From NCBI GenBank assembly GCA_038731605.1, contig JAVYQP010000001.1, positions 434,001 through 498,000 of the forward strand: a stretch of 64,000 nt of DNA, read 5' to 3'. Source of the DNA: WYZ-LMO2 sp038731605 (GTDB lineage Archaea; Halobacteriota; Archaeoglobi; Archaeoglobales; Archaeoglobaceae). The translations under genes were made by a program, and so were the position numbers. Positions 51,508-59,418 of the stretch are shown here, in pieces. How positions within the stretch are numbered: position 1 is the stretch's first letter; the number at the start of each line of letters is the position of its first letter. The notes under the pieces were generated by a model. That model saw only the letters and a program-made list of their open reading frames with translations. It made no database searches and was not told the origin of the DNA.

Positions 51508-51653
51508 TCTCACGCCTTTGCTGGCTTTGCTTTGCCCTCTGTTGTCTCCTTTTAGGTGTGTGAGGAATAATGTAAGATGCACTGATGAAAAAACCGATAA
51601 ATACAAATATAGGTTTGAAAAAGAGTTCAGAAGGCAGACTACGAGGTGGTGGT

Positions 51654-53219
51654 ATGGTCGAAAGAAAGAAGATCGAGATTCCAGCGGGTGCGAAAGTAAA
51701 AGTGAGCGTTGGCGCTGAAGAGAGCTTTCCATTCGACATTTCTCCAATGTATGAAGGCGAGAGAATCCGCAAAGAGGACATGTTCGTTGAGCTCGGCGGA
51801 CCAAAGCAGGTTAAGTTCGAACTTGTCATGGCTTTGCCAGCGGAGCAAGTCGAGGACATGAAAGTGACGCTCGTTGGACCAGATCTCGACGAGATGAAGG
51901 AAGGCGAAAGCTATCCATATGGAATGCTCTACTACATCGCTGGAAAAATGGTCGAGACGGATCTCGAACCAGTTATCGAGCGCAGAAACCACGATTTCCA
52001 GAACTACATCGAGGGCTACATGCACCTCAACCAGAGATACGATGTTTGGGTGAGAATAGGTAAAACGCCCGTGAAGAAGGGACTCAAGAGTTTGATTCAG
52101 ATTGCGAAAGCTACGATGATGCTCTACAAGAACGAACTGCCGTTTATCGAGAAGATTGAAGCGGTTTACATCACGGACAAAGCCCTTGTCGAAAAAGTCC
52201 TTAAGGAGGTTGCGATGCCGATTTACGAGGAGAGAGACAAGAGAATCGAAACCCTGCACGATGAGGACGTAAACGAGTTCTACTCTTGCACACTCTGCCA
52301 GAGCTTTGCTCCGACGAACGTCTGCATCGTGTCTCCAGACAGACCATCTCTCTGCGGAGCTATAACTTGGTTCGACGGCAGAGCTGCAGCGAAAGTAGAT
52401 CCTGAAGGACCAAACAGGGCTGTGCCAAAGGGCGAACTGCTCGATCCGATTGGCGGTGAATACAGCGGTGTCAACGAGTTTGCGAAGCAAGAGAGCGGTG
52501 GAGAGTATGATAGAATAAAGCTACACAGCTTCTTCGAGTTCCCGCACACAAGTTGCGGATGCTTCGAAGTTATAGGCTTCTACATGCCAGAAGTCGATGG
52601 GATTGGTTGGGTGCATCGTGGCTATCCGCATCCAGCGCCGAATGGCTTGACGTTCTCTACGATGGCTGGGCAAACTGGTGGTGGTAAGCAGGTTGCTGGC
52701 TTTTTAGGTGTTGGAATCGCCTACTTCAGGAGCAAGAAGTTCATCCAAGCCGATGGTGGGTGGTATAGAGTTGTGTGGATGCCAAAGGATCTCAAGGAAA
52801 GGGTTGCGAAGTATATTCCAGACGACATCAGAGACAAGATCGCAACCGAAGAAAATGCGAAAACACTCGATGAGCTCAAGGAATTTCTAAAGAAGGTCGA
52901 TCACCCTGTGGTGAAAGGTGTGATGAGGAAGGTCGATGGTAAGAAAATAACGAACGGTTGGCCTGAGGTTGTCGGTGCGAAGGAAGTCGTCGCAGAAGCG
53001 AAGCCGGTAGAAGCTGCGCAAATTCCAGCGCAGGCGCAACAAGTTGCTCAGGTCGCACAACCAGCAACGATGCCAATGCCAGCGCTACAAATGCCGTTCC
53101 AGTTGCCAGCGTTGCAGATGCCTTCACAACAAATAGCACCTGCGGGAATAAAATTTATTATCAAAGATGCAAAGATTACTATCGGCAAGATAGTGCTGAA
53201 GAAGAAGGGGGAGAAATGA
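51654..53219 (+). CDS. cdhC: Acetyl-CoA decarbonylase/synthase beta subunit (A-cluster)
   Basis: A 521-residue subunit that joins CO, a methyl group and CoA at the Ni-Ni-[4Fe-4S] A-cluster. Cluster cysteines lie in YSCTLCQSFAPTNVC and TSCGCFEV; the substrate region GMAGQTGGGKQV-like STMAGQTGGGKQ is conserved. The C-terminus has an Ala/Gln/Pro/Met-rich flexible linker (about 455-495) and then a conserved-looking short tail IKFIIKDAKITIGKIVLKKK. ATG 51654 has GAGGTGGTG upstream. First gene of the cdhC-microORF-cooC-cdhD-cdhE operon. Confidence 0.96.
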   Translation: MVERKKIEIPAGAKVKVSVGAEESFPFDISPMYEGERIRKEDMFVELGGPKQVKFELVMALPAEQVEDMKVTLVGPDLDEMKEGESYPYGMLYYIAGKMVETDLEPVIERRNHDFQNYIEGYMHLNQRYDVWVRIGKTPVKKGLKSLIQIAKATMMLYKNELPFIEKIEAVYITDKALVEKVLKEVAMPIYEERDKRIETLHDEDVNEFYSCTLCQSFAPTNVCIVSPDRPSLCGAITWFDGRAAAKVDPEGPNRAVPKGELLDPIGGEYSGVNEFAKQESGGEYDRIKLHSFFEFPHTSCGCFEVIGFYMPEVDGIGWVHRGYPHPAPNGLTFSTMAGQTGGGKQVAGFLGVGIAYFRSKKFIQADGGWYRVVWMPKDLKERVAKYIPDDIRDKIATEENAKTLDELKEFLKKVDHPVVKGVMRKVDGKKITNGWPEVVGAKEVVAEAKPVEAAQIPAQAQQVAQVAQPATMPMPALQMPFQLPALQMPSQQIAPAGIKFIIKDAKITIGKIVLKKKGEK

Positions 53220-53311
53220 TGGAAAAAGAGGTTGGAGCGAAGAAGATAAAGCTGATCTTAGTCGGGGCAGAGATAAAGATACCAGAGTTGATAATTGAGG
53301 AAGAGGAATGA
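53219..53311 (+). CDS. 30-residue micro-ORF mirroring the CdhC tail
   Basis: A 30-codon ORF squeezed between cdhC and cooC2. It overlaps the cdhC stop (an in-frame ATG also exists at 53216) and its own TGA overlaps the cooC2 ATG, so all three are translationally coupled. The core IKLILVGAEIKIPELIIEEE lines up without gaps with the CdhC tail IKFIIKDAKITIGKIVLKKK, but the terminal lysines are replaced by glutamates. A short beta-hairpin that pairs with, or competes with, the CdhC tail is a reasonable guess. Coding is supported by context and similarity, not by expression data. Confidence 0.72.
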   Translation: MEKEVGAKKIKLILVGAEIKIPELIIEEEE

Positions 53312-54060
53312 CCGCAATTGCGGTTACTGGCAAAGGAGGGACGGGGAAGACTTTAGTTTCCGCCCTACTCATTCATTTTATCTCCAAAAGATCGTCGAAA
53401 GTTCTTGCGGTCGACGCAGACCCAGACAGCAACCTTGCAGATGCTCTTGGCGTAGAAATCGAGAAAACGCTCGGAGACGTGCGTGAAATCTTTCAGACAA
53501 GCAGAGACGAAATGGGGACGATGAACAAGGAGCAATGGCTCGAGGGGAAGATCTACGAAACGATTTGCGAGTGCAATGGCTTTGACTTGCTTGTAATGGG
53601 GCGTCCCGAGGGCGAAGGTTGCTACTGTTTTGCCAACTCGTTGCTCCGTGGAATACTTCGAAAGCTGACGAGACACTATGAGTTCGTGATCATAGACAGC
53701 GAAGCTGGGCTTGAGCACTTCAGCAGAAAAACGATCGACAGCGCTGATTACGTTATCGTCGTCACCGACATGTCGAAGAAAGGACTTGCGACTGCGAAAA
53801 GGATCAAAGAGCTTGTCAACGAGCTAAGGCTGAACTTCAAGGACATATACTTGATAGCAAATCGAATTGCAAACGAGGAGGCGGAAAAAAGGATCAAAAG
53901 ATTCGCAGAGGAAGAGGGGATGAGACTGCTCGAAATTCTGCCCTACGATGAGAAAGTCGTGGAGCTCGACGTTAAAGGCTTGCCGGTCGTCAATCTTGAC
54001 GAGTCGTCTGAGGTTTATAGGAAGATGGGTAGGGTTGTGGATTTGTTTCTGAAGGGGTGA
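53308..54060 (+). CDS. CooC-family nickel-insertion ATPase (2)
   Basis: A 250-residue paralogue of the 49830 protein, with Walker A GKGGTGKT, VDADPDSNLADALG and EGCYCFANSLLRG carrying the C-x-C metal pair, then IDSEAGLEHFSRK. Located between cdhC and cdhD, so it probably serves nickel delivery to the A-cluster subunit, whereas the other copy may serve CO dehydrogenase; that division is inference. Starts in an ATGA overlap with the micro-ORF. Confidence 0.92.
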   Translation: MTAIAVTGKGGTGKTLVSALLIHFISKRSSKVLAVDADPDSNLADALGVEIEKTLGDVREIFQTSRDEMGTMNKEQWLEGKIYETICECNGFDLLVMGRPEGEGCYCFANSLLRGILRKLTRHYEFVIIDSEAGLEHFSRKTIDSADYVIVVTDMSKKGLATAKRIKELVNELRLNFKDIYLIANRIANEEAEKRIKRFAEEEGMRLLEILPYDEKVVELDVKGLPVVNLDESSEVYRKMGRVVDLFLKG

Positions 54061-54064
54061 GAGT

Positions 54065-55429
54065 TTGGCGAAGAAGTTTACGCTTGAGGATTTTTTTGCT
54101 TTGCTCAAGAAATACGACGTCGAGATTTTGGAAGACGTGAAAATCGATGGCGATCTTGAGATAGAGCTGGAAGGATCTGCGGTAGATTTGACAGCGTTTA
54201 CAACACTTTACACGCTTTTGAACGAGTTTGGGAACTTCTTATACCACACGAACATGGCTCTGACTTATCTGCAACGACTTTCTACAATGCTCGGGATTCC
54301 GATGCCTTTCCAAGTTCAAGCACCAGCGCCACCAGCGGTTCCCGCTCCCGCAGTTGTGCCCGAGGTAAAGGTTCCCGAAGTGAAGATACCCGAGAAGCTA
54401 ATCGAGGCAAAGTTTGAAGCCCCGAAAGTCGAATACCCAGGGCAAATAGAGGAGGTTGTTCTCGGCGCCACGAGAGCGGATGGTGGAACAAGGGACTACG
54501 TTGTGAAGTTAGGCGGGCAAAAAAGCCTGGCTTTTTACATATTCGACAAACCTCAGCCCAATTTGCCTGCAATAGCAATCGACGTCTTTGATCGCCCACC
54601 GGCGTTGGCAAAGGCTGTGAAGGTTCATTACGAAGACGTCGTCGGGAGCCCAGCGGAGTGGGCGAAGAAGTGCGTCAAGAAATTTGGTGCGGACATGGTC
54701 ACGATCCACCTGATAAGCACGGATCCATTGCTTGAGAACACTCCAGCAAGCGAGGCGGTTAAAGTTGTTGAGGACGTGCTTCAAGCTGTTAAGTGCCCGA
54801 TCATAATCGGTGGTAGCGGTAACAAGGAAAAGGACCCCGAGGTTCTCGAGAAGGCTGCGGAAGTTTCCGAGGGAGAAAGGGTAATGCTCGCAAGCGCAAC
54901 CTTGGACATGGACTGGCAGAGGATCTGCGAGGCTGCGAAGAAGTATGGGCACGTCGTCTTGAGCTGGACTCAGATGGACATAAACAACCAGAAGATGCTG
55001 AACCGCTACTTGCTTAAGAGGGCAAACATGCCAAGGAACAGCATCGTGATGGATCCGACGACCGCTGCGCTTGGTTACGGCTTAGACTATGCGTTCACGA
55101 ACATGGAGAGAATAAGGATCAGCGGTCTTAAAGGGGACAACGAGCTGAACTTCCCGATCTCGAGCGGAACTACGAACGCTTGGGGTGCGAGAGAGGCTTG
55201 GATGGCTGAATCACCGCTTGAGGGCGATACGCCATGGGGACCGAGAGAGCTTCGAGGTCCAATTTGGGAAATCGTCACAGGTTTAACGCTTTCGCTTGCG
55301 GGAGTTGACATGTTCATGATGATGCATCCGTTGGCGGTGGCGGTGCTTAAGGAAGTTTTCAACACGCTTGGCGGGAAAGTGAAGGGCAACGTCGCAGACG
55401 CAGGAAAGTGGATCTTTGCGGAGGTGTGA
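54065..55429 (+). CDS. cdhD: Acetyl-CoA decarbonylase/synthase delta subunit
   Basis: A 454-residue TIM-barrel subunit of the corrinoid Fe-S protein. An N-terminal extension (about 1-75; DVEILEDVKIDGDLEIELEG) and a Pro/Ala/Val linker (about 80-105) precede the conserved body (LGGQKSLAFYIFD, KCPIIIGGSGNKEKDPEVL, MDPTTAALGYGLDY). It starts at TTG, 4 nt past the cooC2 stop, with GGGGTGAG upstream. Works with CdhE to carry methyl groups from tetrahydromethanopterin to CdhC. Confidence 0.95.
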   Translation: MAKKFTLEDFFALLKKYDVEILEDVKIDGDLEIELEGSAVDLTAFTTLYTLLNEFGNFLYHTNMALTYLQRLSTMLGIPMPFQVQAPAPPAVPAPAVVPEVKVPEVKIPEKLIEAKFEAPKVEYPGQIEEVVLGATRADGGTRDYVVKLGGQKSLAFYIFDKPQPNLPAIAIDVFDRPPALAKAVKVHYEDVVGSPAEWAKKCVKKFGADMVTIHLISTDPLLENTPASEAVKVVEDVLQAVKCPIIIGGSGNKEKDPEVLEKAAEVSEGERVMLASATLDMDWQRICEAAKKYGHVVLSWTQMDINNQKMLNRYLLKRANMPRNSIVMDPTTAALGYGLDYAFTNMERIRISGLKGDNELNFPISSGTTNAWGAREAWMAESPLEGDTPWGPRELRGPIWEIVTGLTLSLAGVDMFMMMHPLAVAVLKEVFNTLGGKVKGNVADAGKWIFAEV

Positions 55430-55431
55430 GG

Positions 55432-56844
55432 ATGAAAGTAAAAAGCCCGCTCGAGGTTTACAACTATTTGCCGAGAACAAACTGCAAGGAGTGTGGCTAC
55501 GACACATGCATGAGCTTCGCTTCACACATCCTCGATCGTTCAGCGAAGGTTTTCGACTGCAAGCCACTCGTGAGAGATGCCGAGAAAGATGCAAAGGCGA
55601 AGGAGAAGCTTGAGAAGCTCATTGAGCTCACATCTCCCGAGATTGCGGAGGTCATAGTTGGAGTTGGAAGTTCTGCGCTCAAGATCGGTGGCGAGGAAGT
55701 CCTGCACCGCCACGAGCTTACTTACTTTAACCCAACAGCCTTCTTCTACGACATCTGGGACTCGCTCGACGACAAGAAGATCGACGAGCGTTGCGACAGG
55801 GTTGTGAGCTACAAGAAATTCTACGTCGGCAAGTATTTAACGCTCGATGGATTTGCGGTTCGTTGCACTTCAAACGATCCGAAGAGGTTTGCTGAAGTTG
55901 CAAAGAAAGTCGCTGGTTACGGAAAACCGATGACACTCATCGCTTTGAATCCAGAGTGCATGAAAGCTGCGCTTGAAGTTGTCGCAGATCAAAGACCGCT
56001 GATCTACGCAGCAACCGAGGCAAATTGGAAGGAGTTCTTGAAACTCGCATTGGATTACAAGGTTCCCGTTGTGCTCAGGGCAAAGGATTTGAACTTGCTC
56101 AAGAGTTTGGCGGTGACGTTTAAGTCAGCTGGAGTTAAAGACTTGGTTCTGGATCCTGTCACGGAGCCAATAGGCGAGGGTTTGCAGGGAACGTTTGAAA
56201 GAGTGATACAGCTCAGGAGAAAAGCGATACTCGACGGCGATAAAGACGTCGCTTACCCGATAATGGTCACACCGATCGCAGCTTGGATGATCGAAGGCGA
56301 CGAAGTTACTAAGTCCTACTGGGAGACTGTGATCGCTTCGATGTTCATCGTGAAATACGCAGATGCGATGATCTTCCACAGCATTGATCAACACGTCGTA
56401 ATGCCAACGCTGACGCTTCGCTTCAACATCTACACAGATCCACGCACCCCAGTTCAAGTCGCTCCTGGGCTGAGAGAGATAAACAACCCAACACCCGACG
56501 ATCCTGTGTTCATAACAACGAACTTCGCTCTCACCTACTACACAGTCGAGAACGACCTGAACAGCGCAAAGATACGTGGATGGCTTCTCGTGCTCAACAC
56601 CGAGGGCATAGGCGTTGAAGCGAGCGTCGCTGGAGGAAAGTTCACCGCAAGCAAAGTGAAGGAGCTCATAAACGAGACAAAGGTCGGGGAAAAAGTGAAG
56701 CACCGCTACCTCGTAATCCCCGGACTTGCAGCTCGTTTGCAGGGAGCGATTGAGGACGAGACTGGCTGGAAAGTCCTCGTGGGACCAATCGATTCTGGAC
56801 GAATAAAGGGCTGGATGGAGAAGAACTGGCCACCGAAAAAATAA
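55432..56844 (+). CDS. cdhE: Acetyl-CoA decarbonylase/synthase gamma subunit (corrinoid Fe-S protein)
   Basis: A 470-residue subunit. The N-terminal [4Fe-4S] motif NCKECGYDTCMSFA with a later DCKPL cysteine reduces the corrinoid; the middle is a TIM barrel and the C-terminus (LNTEGIGVEASVAGGKFTA ... VIPGLAARLQGAIED) is the B12-binding domain. ATG 55432 follows a GGAGGTGTGAG SD immediately after cdhD. Together with CdhD it is the methyl carrier of the complex. Confidence 0.96.
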   Translation: MKVKSPLEVYNYLPRTNCKECGYDTCMSFASHILDRSAKVFDCKPLVRDAEKDAKAKEKLEKLIELTSPEIAEVIVGVGSSALKIGGEEVLHRHELTYFNPTAFFYDIWDSLDDKKIDERCDRVVSYKKFYVGKYLTLDGFAVRCTSNDPKRFAEVAKKVAGYGKPMTLIALNPECMKAALEVVADQRPLIYAATEANWKEFLKLALDYKVPVVLRAKDLNLLKSLAVTFKSAGVKDLVLDPVTEPIGEGLQGTFERVIQLRRKAILDGDKDVAYPIMVTPIAAWMIEGDEVTKSYWETVIASMFIVKYADAMIFHSIDQHVVMPTLTLRFNIYTDPRTPVQVAPGLREINNPTPDDPVFITTNFALTYYTVENDLNSAKIRGWLLVLNTEGIGVEASVAGGKFTASKVKELINETKVGEKVKHRYLVIPGLAARLQGAIEDETGWKVLVGPIDSGRIKGWMEKNWPPKK

Positions 56845-56850
56845 TTTTTT

Positions 56851-57621
56851 ATGGAACTTTCTGACGGAATTTTTTTGATCTACGGCAGAAACCACGGCAA
56901 GTATCCGTATGCGAACTGTGTTCTCATAAAAAACGATCTTTTAATCGACGGCGGTGCGGAAGAGGTCTGGAATCTTAAACCTGAAGCGATCCTAAACTCT
57001 CACTGGCACGAGGATCACATTGCGATGAATCGAGTCGCCGAACGCATTTTTGCACACGAGCTCGATGCGAAGGCGATAGAGAGTTACGATGAGTTCAAAA
57101 GAAGATATGGGCTTGGAGGGGAGGTCGATCTCTTTCTTTCAATCTACCCAAACCTCGGCTTCAGGAAGGTAAACGCTACCTTCGAGGACGGAGACACGCT
57201 CTTCTTCGAAGGTGTAGAGATCGAAGTCATCCACACCCCTGGGCACTCCGCTGGACACTGTTGCTTTCTGATAAACGGTGAAATTCTCTTTTTGGGAGAC
57301 ATAGATCTGCAGTTTCCTTGGTATGGTTGCCTTGACTCGAGCGTTGCGGATTTTTTAAATTCGATCGAACTCCTTAAAAAGATCTCGCCAAAGATTGCGA
57401 TCCCTGCGCATGGTGAAGTGGTGAACGGAGAGGAGCTGGACACAAGGCTTGAGATCTATAAGAAAATCGTGCTCGAAAGGGACAAAAGGATAAGGGAGCT
57501 AATTGCGCTTGGCGAAGACCCAGTGGGGAAGGGCGTGATCTACCGTCGATTTCCAGAGCCGAAGCAGATATACGAACACTTCGAACGAATCATGGTCAAA
57601 AAGCACTTGGAGATGCGCTAA
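56851..57621 (+). CDS. MBL-fold metallo-hydrolase
   Basis: A 256-residue beta-lactamase-fold protein with HWHEDHIAMN metal motif, TPGHSAGHC, FLGDIDLQFP and a late IPAHGEV histidine. It follows cdhE by 6 nt and may be co-transcribed. It ends with a 4-nt convergent overlap with the TGT gene. Substrate unknown. Confidence 0.85.
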   Translation: MELSDGIFLIYGRNHGKYPYANCVLIKNDLLIDGGAEEVWNLKPEAILNSHWHEDHIAMNRVAERIFAHELDAKAIESYDEFKRRYGLGGEVDLFLSIYPNLGFRKVNATFEDGDTLFFEGVEIEVIHTPGHSAGHCCFLINGEILFLGDIDLQFPWYGCLDSSVADFLNSIELLKKISPKIAIPAHGEVVNGEELDTRLEIYKKIVLERDKRIRELIALGEDPVGKGVIYRRFPEPKQIYEHFERIMVKKHLEMR

Positions 57622-58814
57622 TACCCGAGCCACTCTCTCTTTAGCTCTCTGAAGTAGTTTCCCTCAATCGCCTTCCTTATTTCCCGCATCAGGTTTGCCA
57701 TGAAGTAGACGTTGTGATACGCAGACAAACGGAAATAGGTGAGCTCGTTTGCGTTGAACAGATGGTGGAGATAAGCTCTTGTGTAGTTTTTGCACACAAA
57801 GCAATCACAGCTCTCGTCTATTGGCAACTCGCTTTCACGGAACTGCGAATTCTTTATGTGTATTCTGAACTTGTTTTCAACATTCCCACCAGCGTTTGGG
57901 GAAACGTAGAGATGCCCACGCCTCGCCCAGCGTGTTGGAGAAACGCAATCGAACATATCGATCCCTTTTTCGACACAGTTGAAGATGTCTTCGATTGCAC
58001 CTATGCCGAGCAGATGCCTCGGTTTATCCTCGTGCAGAATTGGCAACACCCAGTCGAGGATGTTCAGCATGTCCGCCTTGCTCTTCCCAAGTGATCCACC
58101 GATTCCGTAGCCGTCGAGCTCAAGCGAAGATATGAACTCCGCAGATTTCGTGCGGAGATCCCTGTATTCCCCACCCTGAACGATTCCAAAGATGGCTTGA
58201 GTTTTATCGTAGCTCTCTAAGCATTCTAAGATCCAGCGATGCGTTCTTTCAAGCGCCTTTGCGGTGTATTCTTTGTCCGAAAGCGGAGAGGTGCACTCGT
58301 CGAAAGCGAAGACGATATCGCTTCCAAGCTTCGCTTGGATCTCCATCGATTTCTTCGCAGTCAAACGCATAATCGAGCCGTCGAGAGGGTTGCGGAAGGT
58401 TATTCCGTCGTCGTCGACTTCAATCCATTTTTCGCCTTTTTTGCTGACGTTCCTCATTCTCTCCAAGAAGATGTTGTCTGCTATTTTGCCGATGCCGTGT
58501 TCCATTCCAAATCCAAGGGAGAAAACCTGAAATCCGCCTGAGTCAGTTGCAATGACCCCGTCAAAGTTCATGAACTTGTGCAATCCGCCAAATTTCTTGA
58601 TCAGATCTTCCCCTGGCTTCAAATGCAGGTGAAACGTGTTTGCCATGATTATCTCGATCCCCATTTCCTTGAGGTCTCTAAAATCGAGGGCACGAACGCT
58701 TGCAAGGGTTGCGACGGGTAAAAAAACAGGGGTTCTGAATTTTTTACCCCTCAACTTGGCAACTCCCGCTCTTGCTCTACCGTCTTCGGCTTCAACTTTG
58801 AACTCCAGGATCAT
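57618..58814 (-). CDS. tgt: tRNA-guanine transglycosylase, bacterial/eukaryal (queuine) type
   Basis: A 398-residue TGT without the PUA extension of archaeosine-type TgtA. Seen are DSGGFQ (D91), FDECTSP, HLLGIG, the nucleophile D289 in MFDCVSPTRWARRG, and the zinc site C336-x-C338-x2-C341 plus H367 (CDCFVCKNYTRAYLHH). This matches enzymes that modify G34 with preQ1 or queuine. Unusual: an insert of about 20 residues near 105-130, and the substrate loop reads GGSLGKS where bacteria have GGLAVGE. Likely acquired by transfer. Confidence 0.88.
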   Translation of the reverse strand: MILEFKVEAEDGRARAGVAKLRGKKFRTPVFLPVATLASVRALDFRDLKEMGIEIIMANTFHLHLKPGEDLIKKFGGLHKFMNFDGVIATDSGGFQVFSLGFGMEHGIGKIADNIFLERMRNVSKKGEKWIEVDDDGITFRNPLDGSIMRLTAKKSMEIQAKLGSDIVFAFDECTSPLSDKEYTAKALERTHRWILECLESYDKTQAIFGIVQGGEYRDLRTKSAEFISSLELDGYGIGGSLGKSKADMLNILDWVLPILHEDKPRHLLGIGAIEDIFNCVEKGIDMFDCVSPTRWARRGHLYVSPNAGGNVENKFRIHIKNSQFRESELPIDESCDCFVCKNYTRAYLHHLFNANELTYFRLSAYHNVYFMANLMREIRKAIEGNYFRELKREWLGY

Positions 58815-58815
58815 C

Positions 58816-59418
58816 TCAAGCTCTCAAAGCTTTTGTCGCATTCGCAACTTCAACAATTCTCCTCGCAAGAGCTCTTGCGGTGTTGAGCGCTATTTCATCC
58901 TTTTTAACCCCCCGCCATCCAGCGTCGCCTTGTATAACGCCGACGGGGAAGCTACCGGTCGTTATCGGGTTTTCTGCGTTCGAAACAACTATCATTCCTT
59001 GCCCAAGGGCGTAAACGATTAGACTCATCGCAGTAAACTCTGCTCCGCCGTGACGAAGTCCTGAGGTGACTACAGGAGCAAAAACTCGATTCTTTAGCTT
59101 GAATCCACCCATTCTCGCCATCCTGCTTCGGTCGATCAAGTTCTTCACGATTCCGGGGACGTTTCCAAAGTAAGTCGGTGCGCCTACAACGATTGCATCC
59201 GCCTTTTGCATCGCTTCGAGCACCCTGTATATATCGTCCTTTTGGACGCAGTCTCCTTTCAGGCAAGCGTCACAGCCTTTGCACGGGTTTATGTTGAACT
59301 CGGAGAGGTTTAGGACCTCAACTTCTGCTCCGAGTTTTTTCGCCTCGTCTGCGATTGCTTCGAGCAGGGCTAAGGTGTTTCTTTTATTCGGGCTTCCATT
59401 AATCGCCAACAGCTTCAT
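58816..59418 (-). CDS. Iron-sulfur flavoprotein (NADPH-dependent FMN reductase fold)
   Basis: A 200-residue flavodoxin-like protein: INGSPNKRNT FMN phosphate loop, a compact 4Fe-4S motif CKGCDACLKGDC, and APTYFGNVPGIVKNLIDR. Family Isf proteins shuttle electrons or detoxify O2/peroxide in methanogens. Its start overlaps the top6B end by 20 nt. Confidence 0.9.
   Translation of the reverse strand: MKLLAINGSPNKRNTLALLEAIADEAKKLGAEVEVLNLSEFNINPCKGCDACLKGDCVQKDDIYRVLEAMQKADAIVVGAPTYFGNVPGIVKNLIDRSRMARMGGFKLKNRVFAPVVTSGLRHGGAEFTAMSLIVYALGQGMIVVSNAENPITTGSFPVGVIQGDAGWRGVKKDEIALNTARALARRIVEVANATKALRA

Noticed and set aside
51639..52490. 283-codon minus-strand ORF opposite cdhC
   Set aside because: Antisense shadow of a highly conserved gene; composition has no protein-like domain signature.
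56125..56895. 256-codon minus-strand ORF opposite cdhE
   Set aside because: Shadow frame; cdhE and the following MBL gene account for the sequence.
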